The position numbers and the translations under genes are program-made. The notes under the pieces were generated by a model. The model saw nothing but the letters and a program-made list of their open reading frames with translations, did not search any database and was not told the origin of the DNA. This document shows, piece after piece, positions 27,866-36,311 of a stretch of 64,000 nt of DNA. The number at the start of each line of letters is the position of its first letter. The stretch's first letter is position 1. This DNA is from Firmicutes bacterium CAG:345 (lineage in GTDB: Bacteria > Bacillota_I > Bacilli_A > RFN20 > CAG-288), in the NCBI GenBank assembly GCA_000433315.1, contig FR893383.1, positions 75,691-139,690 on the forward strand, given 5' to 3'.

Positions 27866-28321
27866 TTTATTTTTCTTTAAATAATTTAAAAATCCATCTA
27901 TTCCTTTATTAATATCATCATAAGTTTTTTGAAAATTATGAGTATACCAAGGATCACTGATATCCTTTCTACATCCAATAAAATCTAAAAGTAGAAAAAC
28001 TTTTTTATCGGTATCTTCTCCAACTATATCTAATATATCAAAATAATTAGATTTATCCATTCCTATAATAAAATCAAATTTACTATAATCAGATTTTTTT
28101 ATAACATCAGATTTATGTGGTAATACTTCTATGTTATATCTTTCTAATATTTTAATCGTTCCATTATGAGGAGGATTTCCAAATTCTTCATAACTAGTTG
28201 CTTTAGAGTCAATATAAAACTTATTTTCTATACCCATTTTTTTCACTTTGTCCTGGAAAATAAACTGAGCCATTGGACTTCGACAAATATTTCCTAAGCA
28301 AACAAATAATACTTTGATCAT
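27854..28321 (-). CDS. low-molecular-weight protein-tyrosine phosphatase
   Basis: A 155-residue enzyme with the P-loop LFVCLGNICRSPMAQ (catalytic Cys8, Arg14) and the general-acid motif DPWYT near residue 121. It dephosphorylates tyrosine on proteins, often linked to capsule or stress control. Arsenate reductases share the fold but lack the DPWY context. It is convergent with the dipeptidase. Confidence 0.93.
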   Translation of the reverse strand: MIKVLFVCLGNICRSPMAQFIFQDKVKKMGIENKFYIDSKATSYEEFGNPPHNGTIKILERYNIEVLPHKSDVIKKSDYSKFDFIIGMDKSNYFDILDIVGEDTDKKVFLLLDFIGCRKDISDPWYTHNFQKTYDDINKGIDGFLNYLKKNKLVV

Positions 28322-28448
28322 AAATTCTCCTCATTTTCTATTTAATTATATTGTATTTTTACTTCTTATTCATATTTTATTAAAACTAATATATTTTATT
28401 AATAGAAAATTTATTATTTAAAAATAATAAGTTAGCCATTATTCATTT

Positions 28449-28482
28449 AATACAACTTTTATAGTGTATATAAAGTTGTATT
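28449..28482. promoter_or_regulatory. 11-bp inverted repeat sharing half-sites with the TetR operator candidate
   Basis: AATACAACTTT (28449-28459) and AAAGTTGTATT (28472-28482) are perfectly complementary. The core ACAACTT-N14-AAGTTGT equals that at 25704-25731. It lies between the divergent tyrosine phosphatase gene and tRNA-Leu. Confidence 0.5.
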
Positions 28483-28539
28483 TATACTTTTAAAAATAAT
28501 AGTAATTTAAAAGCAATTTATATATACTATATTTTAGTT

Positions 28540-28623
28540 GCAGCGATGGCGAAATTGGTAGACGCGCTATCTTCAGACGGTAGTGTTATTAACATGTGAG
28601 TTCGAGTCTCATTCGCTGCACCA
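28540..28623 (+). tRNA. tRNA-Leu (CAG)
   Basis: Acceptor GCAGCGA/TCGCTGC with encoded CCA, long variable arm, anticodon CAG in TTCAGAC, T-loop GTTCGAGTC. The 84-nt length fits a class II tRNA. Confidence 0.95.
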
Positions 28624-28636
28624 TCTAACAAACAAT

Positions 28637-28667
28637 GACTTGATACAATTGCTATCAGGTCTTTTTT
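28637..28667 (+). terminator. terminator of tRNA-Leu (CAG)
   Basis: GACTTGATA (28637-28645) pairs with TATCAGGTC (28653-28661, one G-U pair), followed by seven T. Confidence 0.85.
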
Positions 28668-28700
28668 TATGCGTTTTATACCGACGAAAACTAGTGTTTT

Positions 28701-28751
28701 AGCCCACATTTTGCCTTTTTAGGCCTTTTTTAGGCCTTTTGTGGGCTTTTT
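28701..28751 (+). terminator. second hairpin behind tRNA-Leu with internal GGCC repeats
   Basis: AGCCCACA (28701-28708) pairs with TGTGGGCT (28740-28747), then TTTTTC. The loop carries three direct copies of a GCC(T)5-6 unit, two of them TAGGCCTTTT. Possibly a backup terminator or the end of an unannotated transcript. Confidence 0.5.
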
Positions 28752-28839
28752 CTTTTGATTAGGAATTTCTATTTAGTAAAATCTAAAACAAAAAAACTTG
28801 CTAAATTCAAATTTTACAAAAATATTTATTGTAAAAAGC

Positions 28840-29139
28840 CTATTTTTTAGTTTTTGCTTTATAAATATCTAGAGGAACAAATTTACCTTTGCCACATTTT
28901 GGACAAGTTAATAGAGGGTATTCTTCAAATTCAGGGTAAAACATTTCTAAAACAACATCGGCTTCTAACTCTTCTTCGTATATACAACTTAGGCATTTAT
29001 AGTCGATAAATTCGTCATAAATATCTTGTTTTACAAAAGCTTCAACATCAACATATTGTCTAGTGTCTTCTGCAAAAAATTCTGCTCTATCTCTTTTTTC
29101 TTCTTCTGATATAGGTGCTTTTTTGATTGAAAATTTCAT
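28840..29139 (-). CDS. small zinc-ribbon protein of unknown function
   Basis: 99 residues, not recognised. An acidic N-terminal half leads to a split zinc-ribbon: CLSC near residue 49 and CPKC near residue 79, about 30 residues apart. A metal-binding structural or regulatory role is likely. Coding is supported by the paired Cys motifs and an AGGAG upstream of ATG 29139. It stands alone in the accessory region after tRNA-Leu. Confidence 0.65.
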   Translation of the reverse strand: MKFSIKKAPISEEEKRDRAEFFAEDTRQYVDVEAFVKQDIYDEFIDYKCLSCIYEEELEADVVLEMFYPEFEEYPLLTCPKCGKGKFVPLDIYKAKTKK

Positions 29140-29431
29140 GATGTGTTTTCTCCTATAGGTTTATTTCGGAAGAATGATTTTTCAATATTACAAATCATTT
29201 CATGTCAATATTCTCATATTAATGGATTGTATGTTGCATTTCATATTTGCAGGTCGATAAAAAAATAAAAGAAACCTATAATTAAATTTGCTGAAATAAA
29301 GAAAGGGTTCCTTATGAATATATTAATAAATTCTAACGATAGTTTAACTGAATATTTTGAAACAATATTTACAACTCTATCAATATAACTTGTATTAAAC
29401 AATTTGTAAATTAAAGAGCTATTTTTAGTCA
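29140..29431 (+). other. stretch without a convincing gene
   Basis: AT-rich. The only candidate is a 24-codon frame at 29314-29388 behind AAAGGG, too short to support. Confidence 0.4.
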
Positions 29432-29460
29432 TTGACACGTTGTCAATCTATTGTTATAAT
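29431..29460 (+). promoter_or_regulatory. strong sigma-A promoter with palindromic -35, no room for a leader
   Basis: TTGACA (29432-29437), 17-nt spacer, TATAAT (29455-29460). ATTGACA-CGT-TGTCAAT (29431-29447) is an inverted repeat over the -35, a possible operator. The expected start is about 29466-29467, the first base of the next gene's ATG. Confidence 0.75.
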
Positions 29461-29465
29461 AAAGT

Positions 29466-30011
29466 ATGAGAAAAATAGATTTTTTAAGTTCAGGATTAAT
29501 AATTTCTTTATTCCTTTTTGGTTGTTCTCCTTCAAATAAAGTGAAGGAATATATGCTTAATGATTATCAGTTTAGCGCAGCAAAAGATAATGCAAATGAC
29601 ATAATAAGATTAACAATGAATAAAGATAATACATATGAATTTTGCTATAAAAAGAAAACATCTATTAATAATTTTGATATTAAAATAAATGATAAATGGG
29701 AACTTATTTGTGCTTTTACTTACAAATGGACGTATAACAATACTTCTTATAAAGACTTAAAAATGACAGTTAAATCTGATGTTGGGGTTTTTAAATTAAA
29801 TAGTTGCTATAGTAATAATGGGTTACAGAATTACCTTGCACTAGATGATAATTCTTATTACTTATGGGCAACTGGAGAAGAAGTAAATAAAGAATATTTA
29901 TTTAGTTTAAGAAAAGATGGTTATAATGGACAATATAAAGAAGGAGCTATAGAGTTTCGTGGTACTAGATTATATCCACGTGGTTATGCTATGGCTGAAT
30001 GGGGAAAATAA
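29466..30011 (+). CDS. small lipoprotein of unknown function
   Basis: 181 residues beginning MRKIDFLSSGLIISLFLFGC: a signal peptide with lipobox LFGC (Cys20). The rest is a compact, beta-rich extracellular domain ending RGTRLYPRGYAMAEWGK; family not recognised. There is no Shine-Dalgarno sequence. The -10 box ends 5 nt before the ATG and an in-frame stop lies upstream, so the message is probably leaderless. It is followed closely by an AlkD remnant. Confidence 0.75.
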   Translation: MRKIDFLSSGLIISLFLFGCSPSNKVKEYMLNDYQFSAAKDNANDIIRLTMNKDNTYEFCYKKKTSINNFDIKINDKWELICAFTYKWTYNNTSYKDLKMTVKSDVGVFKLNSCYSNNGLQNYLALDDNSYYLWATGEEVNKEYLFSLRKDGYNGQYKEGAIEFRGTRLYPRGYAMAEWGK

Positions 30012-30389
30012 ATTTCTACATATAGAATATTTTTATCACCTTTTAATACTTATCAAAACAAGTTTGCATTTAAAGACGAAAGAATAAATGATTTAATGCT
30101 AGAATGGTCAAAAGATGAAGATTTCTGGGTAAGAAGAATAGCAATAGACCATCAATTATGTAGAAAAGAGAAACCTAATACAAAATTATTGGAAGCAATA
30201 TTAGTTAATAATTTTGGTAGTAATAAATTTTTTATAGATAAGGCAATCGGTTGGAGCTTACGAGATTATTCAAAAACAAATCCTGAATTGATTATAGAGT
30301 TTGTTGAAAAATGCAAAGATAAAATGGACAAATTAAGTATTAAAGAGGCTAGAAAATATATAGAATTAGCAATACAAATTATCGTTTGA
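30012..30389 (+). pseudogene. C-terminal fragment of an AlkD-like DNA alkylation repair protein
   Basis: The open frame (ATG at 30096, 97 codons) reads EDFWVRRIAIDHQL, FFIDKAIGWSLRDYSK and SIKEARKYIELA, the C-terminal HEAT repeats of AlkD DNA glycosylases. The same frame runs back to a stop at 30009-30011 without the N-terminal half, so only about 125 of roughly 215-230 residues remain. The AlkD pocket is incomplete. Whether the fragment is translated is unknown. Confidence 0.7.
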
Positions 30390-30402
30390 AAGTGAGGCAA
30401 AA

Positions 30403-30489
30403 ATGGAAAAAGATAATAAAATTGCATTAACTTATTCTATAGCAACATTATTGATTACATTTATCGGAACAAAATGTTGTCTATTATAA
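30403..30489 (+). CDS. possible 28-residue membrane peptide
   Basis: A short frame behind GTGAGG encodes MEKDNKIALTYSIATLLITF plus eight more residues: a charged start then one hydrophobic segment. It could be a small membrane peptide or the remnant of a larger gene. Support is only the spacing of the ribosome site. Confidence 0.25.
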   Translation: MEKDNKIALTYSIATLLITFIGTKCCLL

Positions 30490-30857
30490 GAACCAAGATA
30501 ATGGTTAAATATTAGAATTTATGAAAAAATATTGTTAGAAAATTTTGATAGAGTACAAATACACTTAAGAAGGTGATAAAAGCACCCTATCCAATATTAT
30601 TTTATGACAATCTAATAGAAATCACCATCAATAAAACTAGCGACATTTATGTTATTTATTTTGCTATATCAAAAAATACTCTTCAAAAATAAGAGTGTTA
30701 AAATGTGCTAATAATTTATACGATTACAAGTATAGTGCTAACATTGCTGCTAAGCTATATACACTTACATTATTGCAATTTGAACTTATATTTATCTAAA
30801 AATAAAAAAAACTACGAGAAAATGTTCTACCATTTCTTCATAGTCTATTTTCACAAA
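30490..30857 (+). other. stretch without a gene
   Basis: AT-rich, stop-dense sequence. An ACTCTT/AAGAGT hairpin near 30678-30697 is the only structure. A 62-codon frame at 30705 runs into the antisense of tRNA-Arg and is not credible. Confidence 0.5.
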
Positions 30858-30934
30858 TGGAGTCCCAGACCGGATTTGAACCGGTGGCCTTAGCCTTCGG
30901 AGGGCTACAATCTAATCCACTGATCTACTGGGAC
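30858..30934 (-). tRNA. tRNA-Arg (CCG)
   Basis: On the minus strand: acceptor GTCCCAG/CTGGGAC, encoded CCA, anticodon stem TAGCC/GGCTA with loop CTCCGAA (anticodon CCG), T-loop GGTTCAAATCC. Confidence 0.95.
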
Positions 30935-30972
30935 ATATAGATTTATTTTATAATATAATTTAGAAAAATACA

Positions 30973-32181
30973 TTATTTATTTGTCAGCAAATCTTCGAAA
31001 GGTTCATCATAATCAATTTTCAATTCAATATTTGGATACTTAATTTTTATTTCTTTTTCCAAAGCATCTTTTAATTTGTCTTTATTAGAAAAATAATAAG
31101 TTGTCATTTTTACATCAAAACTAAGTCTTTTCTTTTCATCGTGAGTTGTAACTCGAAAATCATGTATTGATAAATCTGGATCTATACTATTTAAAATCTT
31201 TAAAATTTTTTCTTTGTATTCTTTAGTTTCTTCATCATTAACTAATACTGGATCCATATGAATAATAGTTCTAATGCCTAATTCTTTATCGCAGCGTTTT
31301 TCAATATCATCAATTATCTCATGTATATCCATAATATTTTGTCTAGAATCAACTTCAACGTGGATAGAAGCATAAATTTTATGTGCTCCATAACAATGCA
31401 TTTCCAAATCATGCATGCCTAAAACAGATGGATATTGTTTAATGATAGCGATAAATTTATCAATTATATCTTTATCAGGTTTTTCTCCTATTAAGACTTT
31501 GCTTGTTTGGTAACCAATAGAAACACCAGATTTTATGACAACTAATGAAATTACAGCACCAACAAAAGCATCAATATTTATATTTGTAAAATAAGCAATT
31601 AAAACACTTATTATTACTCCAAAAGTAGATAGCGTATCATTGAAAGAATCTGCAAAAAGTCCTTTAAATGTAATTATATTTGTAGCTTTATAAAAGCCTT
31701 TATATACGAACGCCTGAATTACTTTGATTAAAATCGCAACTGATAATAAAGGTATTAATAAAAGTAAGTCTCTATTATCAGGTATATCATAATTAAAATT
31801 ACCTATATGTCCTATAATACTATGAATAGATTCAACTAACGCAATAACACCAAAAACAATGATAACCAATGCAATGATCAATGAAGAAATATATTGAACT
31901 CTTTCATGACCAAAAGGATGATCTTTATCTCCTGGTTTTTTTGAAATTTTAAAGCCGATTATCGCCACTATCGAATTACCAAAATCTGCTAAATTATTCA
32001 AAGCATCTGAAATTATCGACATAGATGAAAAGATAAATCCAACAACCAATTTCAAAATAACTAAAATAGCGTTAGTAACTATACCAAAAAAAGAACCGAC
32101 AATACCATAATTATCACAGACATTTGGATCATTAACATTTTTGTAATTTTTGATAAAGAACTTAGCTAATAATTTCGCCAT
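30973..32181 (-). CDS. cation diffusion facilitator (CDF) metal exporter
   Basis: A 402-residue metal/proton antiporter with six membrane segments (about 25-215) and an extended cytoplasmic C-terminal domain. The TM2 metal motif reads SDALNNLAD and the TM5 motif DSFNDTLS. HPFGHERVQY and IHMDP are family hallmarks. The site lacks the His of zinc-type CDFs and has DxxxN/DxxxD, so Mn, Fe or broad specificity is possible. The C-terminus is about 100 residues longer than a minimal CDF. Confidence 0.92.
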   Translation of the reverse strand: MAKLLAKFFIKNYKNVNDPNVCDNYGIVGSFFGIVTNAILVILKLVVGFIFSSMSIISDALNNLADFGNSIVAIIGFKISKKPGDKDHPFGHERVQYISSLIIALVIIVFGVIALVESIHSIIGHIGNFNYDIPDNRDLLLLIPLLSVAILIKVIQAFVYKGFYKATNIITFKGLFADSFNDTLSTFGVIISVLIAYFTNINIDAFVGAVISLVVIKSGVSIGYQTSKVLIGEKPDKDIIDKFIAIIKQYPSVLGMHDLEMHCYGAHKIYASIHVEVDSRQNIMDIHEIIDDIEKRCDKELGIRTIIHMDPVLVNDEETKEYKEKILKILNSIDPDLSIHDFRVTTHDEKKRLSFDVKMTTYYFSNKDKLKDALEKEIKIKYPNIELKIDYDEPFEDLLTNK

Positions 32182-32288
32182 ATTTTTGTCATACCTCTTT
32201 TTGTATGTTTATATATTTTAATACAAATAATAAATCAAATAAATAAAATTTTATTCTACTTTATAGTATACTTTTTTCGGAGGAAATT

Positions 32289-32648
32289 ATGGACTTAAAG
32301 GAAATAATGAATTATAAAACCTACGTTGTTCTAGGTAGTACTGACAACGAAGAAAAATATGCCTATAAAATTAAAAAAACTTTATTAGAAAATGATTGCT
32401 TGGCTGTTGGAGTTCCAAAAGATTATCAATCTATTGATGAAGTTCCCTTTGAAATTGATGTTTTAGATTTTTGCATCAATCCAAAATTTGGTTTAGAACT
32501 TTTAAAAAATTCAACTAAAAATATTAAAGCGGCCGTCTTTCAACCTGGAGCTGAAAATCAAGATATAGAAAATATCTTAAAAGAAAAAAATATACCATTT
32601 ATCAAAGGATGCCTATTAGTAGGATGTTCTCTTTACGGAAAAAAATAA
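32289..32648 (+). CDS. CoA-binding domain protein (YccU-like)
   Basis: A 119-residue Rossmann-fold protein: YVVLGSTDNEEKYAYKIKK, VFQPGAENQDIE and a final FIKGCLLVGCSLYG. It matches the CoA_binding_2 family, whose members bind CoA or nucleotides; precise function is unknown. GGAGG precedes the start, and the phosphoesterase gene follows after 1 nt. Confidence 0.82.
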   Translation: MDLKEIMNYKTYVVLGSTDNEEKYAYKIKKTLLENDCLAVGVPKDYQSIDEVPFEIDVLDFCINPKFGLELLKNSTKNIKAAVFQPGAENQDIENILKEKNIPFIKGCLLVGCSLYGKK

Positions 32649-32649
32649 T

Positions 32650-33116
32650 ATGAAAATTGTAATTGCTGGCGACAATCATGGCGAAAAAGATTCATTAAAA
32701 AAATAGTAAATAAAGAACCTAATACTGACTTATTTTTACATACAGGAGATTCATTGCTTCTTGATTATGAATTAACACCTTTTGTTTCCGTTAAAGGAAA
32801 TTGTGATTATTTGCAAGATTATCCTGAAAGTAGAACAATAAAAACTCCAATTGGAAAATTATTAATTACTCATGGTCATTTACTTTATAAATATAATTTA
32901 AGATATCTTAAAGAAAATGAGATTAAAATATTTGTTACAGGACACACCCATATTCATAAAGCATATTATGTTGATAATATTTTATTTATCAATCCTGGAT
33001 CCATTGATTTTCCCCGCGATGGAATAGATGGAACATATGCTGTTTTAAACATTTCTGAAACCGATATTCAGTATAAATTTAAAACTCTATTTGATGATAA
33101 TGTCGATCTTTTATAA
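32650..33116 (+). pseudogene. YfcE/MJ0936-type metallophosphoesterase, frameshifted in an A-tract
   Basis: ATG 32650 opens MKIVIAGDNHGEKDSLKK and meets TAG after a run of seven A (32697-32703). One additional A would restore KIVNKEPNTDLFLHTGDS, then VKGNCD, LITHGH, FVTGHTHIHK, INPGSIDFPRD: every metal motif of the family. The gene is complete apart from this single base. It may be a recent mutation, a slippage-controlled switch, or a sequencing error. The preceding CoA-binding gene is 1 nt away, so they form one operon. Confidence 0.85.
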
Positions 33117-33117
33117 A

Positions 33118-33146
33118 TTGACATATGTTTTTTTAAAAAGTATAAT
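33118..33146 (+). promoter_or_regulatory. promoter of tRNA-Leu (TAG)
   Basis: TTGACA (33118-33123), 17-nt spacer, TATAAT (33141-33146): a consensus sigma-A promoter. Confidence 0.85.
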
Positions 33147-33166
33147 TTAAATGTTGACTTGTTAAA

Positions 33167-33251
33167 GGGCGTATGGTGAAATAGGTAGACACGATGGACT
33201 TAGAATCCATTGACGCGAGTCATGCAAGTTCGATTCTTGTTACGCCCACCA
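33167..33251 (+). tRNA. tRNA-Leu (TAG)
   Basis: Acceptor GGGCGTA/TACGCCC with encoded CCA, class II variable arm, anticodon TAG in loop CTTAGAA, T-loop GTTCGATTC; 85 nt. Confidence 0.95.
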
Positions 33252-33275
33252 TATAGAAAGCATAAGTTTGATACA
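33248..33275 (+). repeat. direct repeat copy 1 at the tRNA-Leu 3' end
   Basis: 28 nt beginning ACCATATAGAAAGCATA, starting within the tRNA 3' terminus; 25 of 28 bases match copy 2 at 33901-33928. Confidence 0.7.
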
Positions 33276-33297
33276 GTAAAATGTATCAAACTTTTTT
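33264..33297 (+). terminator. terminator of tRNA-Leu (TAG)
   Basis: AAGTTTGATACA (33264-33275) pairs perfectly with TGTATCAAACTT (33282-33293), followed by T. Confidence 0.9.
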
Positions 33298-33787
33298 AAT
33301 TTTTGCAAAAGTTTGATTCCTACTATAGGTTCGAACATTCGAACTTTAATACATATAATTTTCATTTTAATTTGTGTATTTCTATAATTTTATTTGTCAA
33401 CTATTGAACGATTGCAAAAAAATATGAATATTCTTTTATTTTTAGAATGAGAAGAGAGAAACTCAAATCTTTTATTTCAAATTGAATTCGACTAAAGTTA
33501 AGCCATTGAAATCACAAATTTATATCAAGTAAAGACTCTTAAAGTGGAAAGATTGAAACTATAAATGAAAAAGTTATGAGCTTTTTTAAATATGGTATAA
33601 AAGAATGAACTTTGTAATATATAAGAGAATACGAACATACTAATCTTTGTTATTATGATTTTTCATATAAGAAATGCACATAATTAAAGCAATTATATCT
33701 GTTGAAAATTATTTATTTCACCAAAATTGCCAAAAATAAAAAGGAGTTTTTTAAAGGACTATTACCAAAATAATAAAATTATTCAAA

Positions 33788-33903
33788 AATTGGGAATAAA
33801 AATTAATATATAATACAAGAAAAATAATAAATAAACAATTAACATTTGCACAAAAGGTATTTCAATATAATGAAACTCTCTCGTCCATTCAATTGAATTT
33901 ACC
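33788..33903 (+). pseudogene. truncated 5' copy of the uracil-DNA-glycosylase-like gene
   Basis: This matches the promoter and first 26 codons of the gene at 36312 (LTFAQKVFQYNETLSSIQLN against LTFAQKVLQYNKTLSSIQLN). The start codon and Shine-Dalgarno are lost. Similarity stops sharply at TTACC (33899-33903), where the tRNA-Leu flank repeat begins. Confidence 0.8.
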
Positions 33904-33950
33904 ATATATAAAGCATAGGTCTGATACACAAAAAATAGTGTATCAAGCCT
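33901..33950 (+). repeat. direct repeat copy 2: duplicated tRNA-Leu 3' flank and terminator
   Basis: ACCATATATAAAGCATA (33901-33917) continues into a hairpin (AGGTCTGATACAC with GTGTATCAAGCCT, one mismatch, 33917-33950). It is a diverged copy of the tRNA-Leu terminator, with no tRNA in front of it. Confidence 0.7.
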
Positions 33951-34182
33951 TTTATTCTGTCTAAAAACGTTATTTGATTCAGAAAATTGTTGCCTGTTTT
34001 TAGATACTTGGCCTAAGATTTGAAATTTTTGACTTCGTGTCTTATTTTTTTAATAATTGTCCAAAAAACAAAAGCCATCTACTATAAAATGGTAACTGCA
34101 TCAAGAAAATAGTATAAATGATGTTACAATTTTAAAAAAATTTTTAAATTATAACACTTTTTTAATATTCTATATATGAGGT

Positions 34183-34263
34183 ATTAAAAGAGATCAATAT
34201 CTAGAAAATATAAAAAGATTTTATGATTCTAATTTAATTGAAGTATTATTTATTGATAATTAT
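34183..34263 (+). pseudogene. N-terminal remnant of a second DUF4143-type ATPase
   Basis: The frame IKRDQYLENIKRFYDSNLIE then VLFIDNY-stop resembles the start of AAA_14/DUF4143 ATPases, in which a GxRRxGKS P-loop would follow. It ends before any P-loop. The assignment is by pattern memory only. Confidence 0.4.
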
Positions 34264-34280
34264 TAGTTTATTTTAGCATT

Positions 34281-34374
34281 TTGAAAGTTTCGGCATTTTT
34301 ATCAAAATAAAATTGAAATTTTTGGCAAAAATATTGTTTTAAAATTTGAAAGTTTCGGCAAAAAATTGTATAAT
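34281..34374 (+). promoter_or_regulatory. promoter of the DUF4143 gene with three phased direct repeats
   Basis: TTGAAAGTTTCGGCA occurs at 34281-34295 and 34346-34360, with a diverged copy TTGAAATTTTTGGCA at 34313-34327; spacing is 32 and 33 nt. The third copy supplies the -35 (TTGAAA), 17 nt before the -10 TATAAT (34369-34374). Confidence 0.65.
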
Positions 34375-34397
34375 CAAAGAAAATGGAGGCTGAAAAG

Positions 34398-35738
34398 ATG
34401 GCAGAAAGAATTTTTGAACGTAAAATATATCAAAAAATGTTAAAGTGGAAAAAAGATTCTAATGGAAAAACAGCTCTTCTTATTAAAGGGGCAAGACGTG
34501 TTGGAAAATCTACTATTGCTGAGGAGTTTGCTAAAAAAGAATATTCTAGCTATATATTAATCGATTTTTCTATAGCACCAAAAGAAGTCCATAATTTATT
34601 TAGTGATTTGTCTGATTTAAATTATTTGTTTTTACGTCTTCAACTTATTTATCATGTGAATTTAGAAAATAGAAAGTCAGTTATCATTTTTGATGAGGTT
34701 CAAAAAGAGCCGTTGGCTAGACAAGCAATAAAACATCTAGTAAAAGATGGAAGATATGATTATATTGAAACTGGCTCTTTATTATCTATAAAAAAGAATG
34801 TTGAAAATATTGTTATTCCAAGTGAAGAAACAAGAATTGAAATGGTACCTATGGATTATGAAGAATTCCGTTGGGCTTTAGGAGATAAAGCAACAATTCC
34901 TATGCTAAAAACTGCATTTGAAAATAAAATATCTTTAGGTGATGATGTTAATCGTAGAATGATGAGAGATTTTAGACTATATATGTTAGTTGGTGGAATG
35001 CCTCAAGCAGTAAATGAATATATTGATACAAACAATTTTAGTAAAGTTGATGAAATGAAACGTTCTATATTAGAGCTTTATCAAGACGATTTTAGAAAAA
35101 TAGATTCAACAGGAAAAGCTTCACTAATGTTTTCAGCAATCCCGTCAGAATTAACTAAAAATGCATCTAGATATCAAGTATCTAGTGTAATACCAAATGA
35201 GAAACAAAATCGAGTACTTGGAATCATTGCTGATATGAAGGATTCATTAACTGTCAATTTAGCCTATCATGCAAATGATCCAAGTGCTGGAATATCTTTA
35301 CATGAAGATATTTCTAAATATAAAATGTTTTTAGGTGATACAGGCTTATTTACTACACTTGCTTTTATGGATAAAGATTTTACTGAAAATATTATTTATG
35401 AAAAGCTTCTAAATGATAAGTTAGATACTGATTTAGGATATTTGTATGAAAATATAGTGGCTCAAATGCTTTATGCATCTGGAAATAAATTATTCTATTA
35501 TACATTTCCTAAAAATAATTCAACTCACAATTATGAAATAGATTTCATAATCACAAAAAAGAATAAGGTATGTCCAATTGAAGTGAAATCTTCTGGATAT
35601 AAAACTCATGCATCTATTGATGCTTTTTCCAATAAATTTTCAAGTAAAATAGGTCAAAAATATTTGATTTATACAAAAGATTTAAGAAAAGATGGAGATT
35701 TACTTTGTGTTCCTTTATATATGACAATGTTTTTATAA
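34398..35738 (+). CDS. AAA ATPase with DUF4143 domain
   Basis: 446 residues. The N-terminal AAA_14 module has Walker A KGARRVGKSTIAEEF and Walker B SVIIFDEVQKEP. ETGSLLSIKKN and LVGGMPQAVNEY follow. The C-terminal DUF4143 region has YLYENIVAQML and EIDFIITKKNKVCPIEVKSS, a PD-(D/E)xK-like pattern. The function of this widespread, often mobile family is unknown. I chose ATG 34398 because GGAGG (34385-34389) lies 8 nt before it; the upstream ATG 34383 overlaps that site. It is preceded by phased repeats and a remnant of a possible relative. Confidence 0.9.
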   Translation: MAERIFERKIYQKMLKWKKDSNGKTALLIKGARRVGKSTIAEEFAKKEYSSYILIDFSIAPKEVHNLFSDLSDLNYLFLRLQLIYHVNLENRKSVIIFDEVQKEPLARQAIKHLVKDGRYDYIETGSLLSIKKNVENIVIPSEETRIEMVPMDYEEFRWALGDKATIPMLKTAFENKISLGDDVNRRMMRDFRLYMLVGGMPQAVNEYIDTNNFSKVDEMKRSILELYQDDFRKIDSTGKASLMFSAIPSELTKNASRYQVSSVIPNEKQNRVLGIIADMKDSLTVNLAYHANDPSAGISLHEDISKYKMFLGDTGLFTTLAFMDKDFTENIIYEKLLNDKLDTDLGYLYENIVAQMLYASGNKLFYYTFPKNNSTHNYEIDFIITKKNKVCPIEVKSSGYKTHASIDAFSNKFSSKIGQKYLIYTKDLRKDGDLLCVPLYMTMFL

Positions 35739-36311
35739 AATAATATAGATAATATGTATTTTTTGAGACATTAATTTGTCTCTTTTTGTGTTCTCCTAAG
35801 CTTTATATGTATTATAGAGCCTTAGACTCTGATAATAATTAATCATAAAATTATATGTTAAAAAATAAATATTCATTTGGCAAATTTAGTGAATTCTTGT
35901 CTTTTAACTAAGAAGACATAAAAAATATAGACACTAAAAAACAAAAATATAAAGCTAAATAATAATAGCTTTGGATATAAAAATTTGCATCAACTTTAAA
36001 TATATCAGTTGAATCAGTAAGAAATGTACTAACTGAAAAAGAAGAAAATAATGTATATAGGTATTGTGAATAAAAATTAATATTAATACAAGAAAGAAAA
36101 AGAAAACATTTTGTAATAACTCTTATAAATACATTTTTACAATGAACAAAAAAATATATCTAAAAGTTAAATTACAATAAAATTAAAAACTATTATATTT
36201 CATTAATTATTGTTAAAAACATGTTAAACCAACAATTTATATCACAAGAATATACTATTAAATTGGAATTTTGACAATAAAAATTGATATATAATACAAG
36301 GAGAACAAGAA
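35739..36311 (+). other. stretch without a gene; terminator at 35765-35787
   Basis: GAGACA-TTAATT-TGTCTC plus TTTTT (35765-35787) ends the DUF4143 transcript. The rest is AT-rich. A stray frame NISVESVRNVLTEKEE near 36000-36070 may be a gene remnant but has no start. A TTGACA (36271) and TATAAT (36290) precede the next gene with a too-short 13-nt spacer. Confidence 0.6.

Larger units (their letters stand above)
33298..34276 (+). other. decayed intergenic region between tRNA-Leu and the DUF4143 gene
   Basis: No intact gene. It contains gene and tRNA-flank remnants listed separately (33788-33903, 33901-33950, 34183-34263). The rest is AT-rich and stop-dense. It looks like a recombination scar area. 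Confidence 0.6.

Noticed and set aside
28701..28760. Possible CRISPR-like repeats (GGCCTTTTT units)
   Set aside because: Only three short units without spacers of regular length and no cas genes.
30705..30893. 62-codon hydrophobic frame
   Set aside because: Its end reads through the antisense of tRNA-Arg, and it has no ribosome binding site.
33248..33928. Active integrative element bounded by tRNA-Leu repeats
   Set aside because: Only about 650 bp of gene-free DNA lies between the copies and there is no integrase; a scar is the most that can be said.
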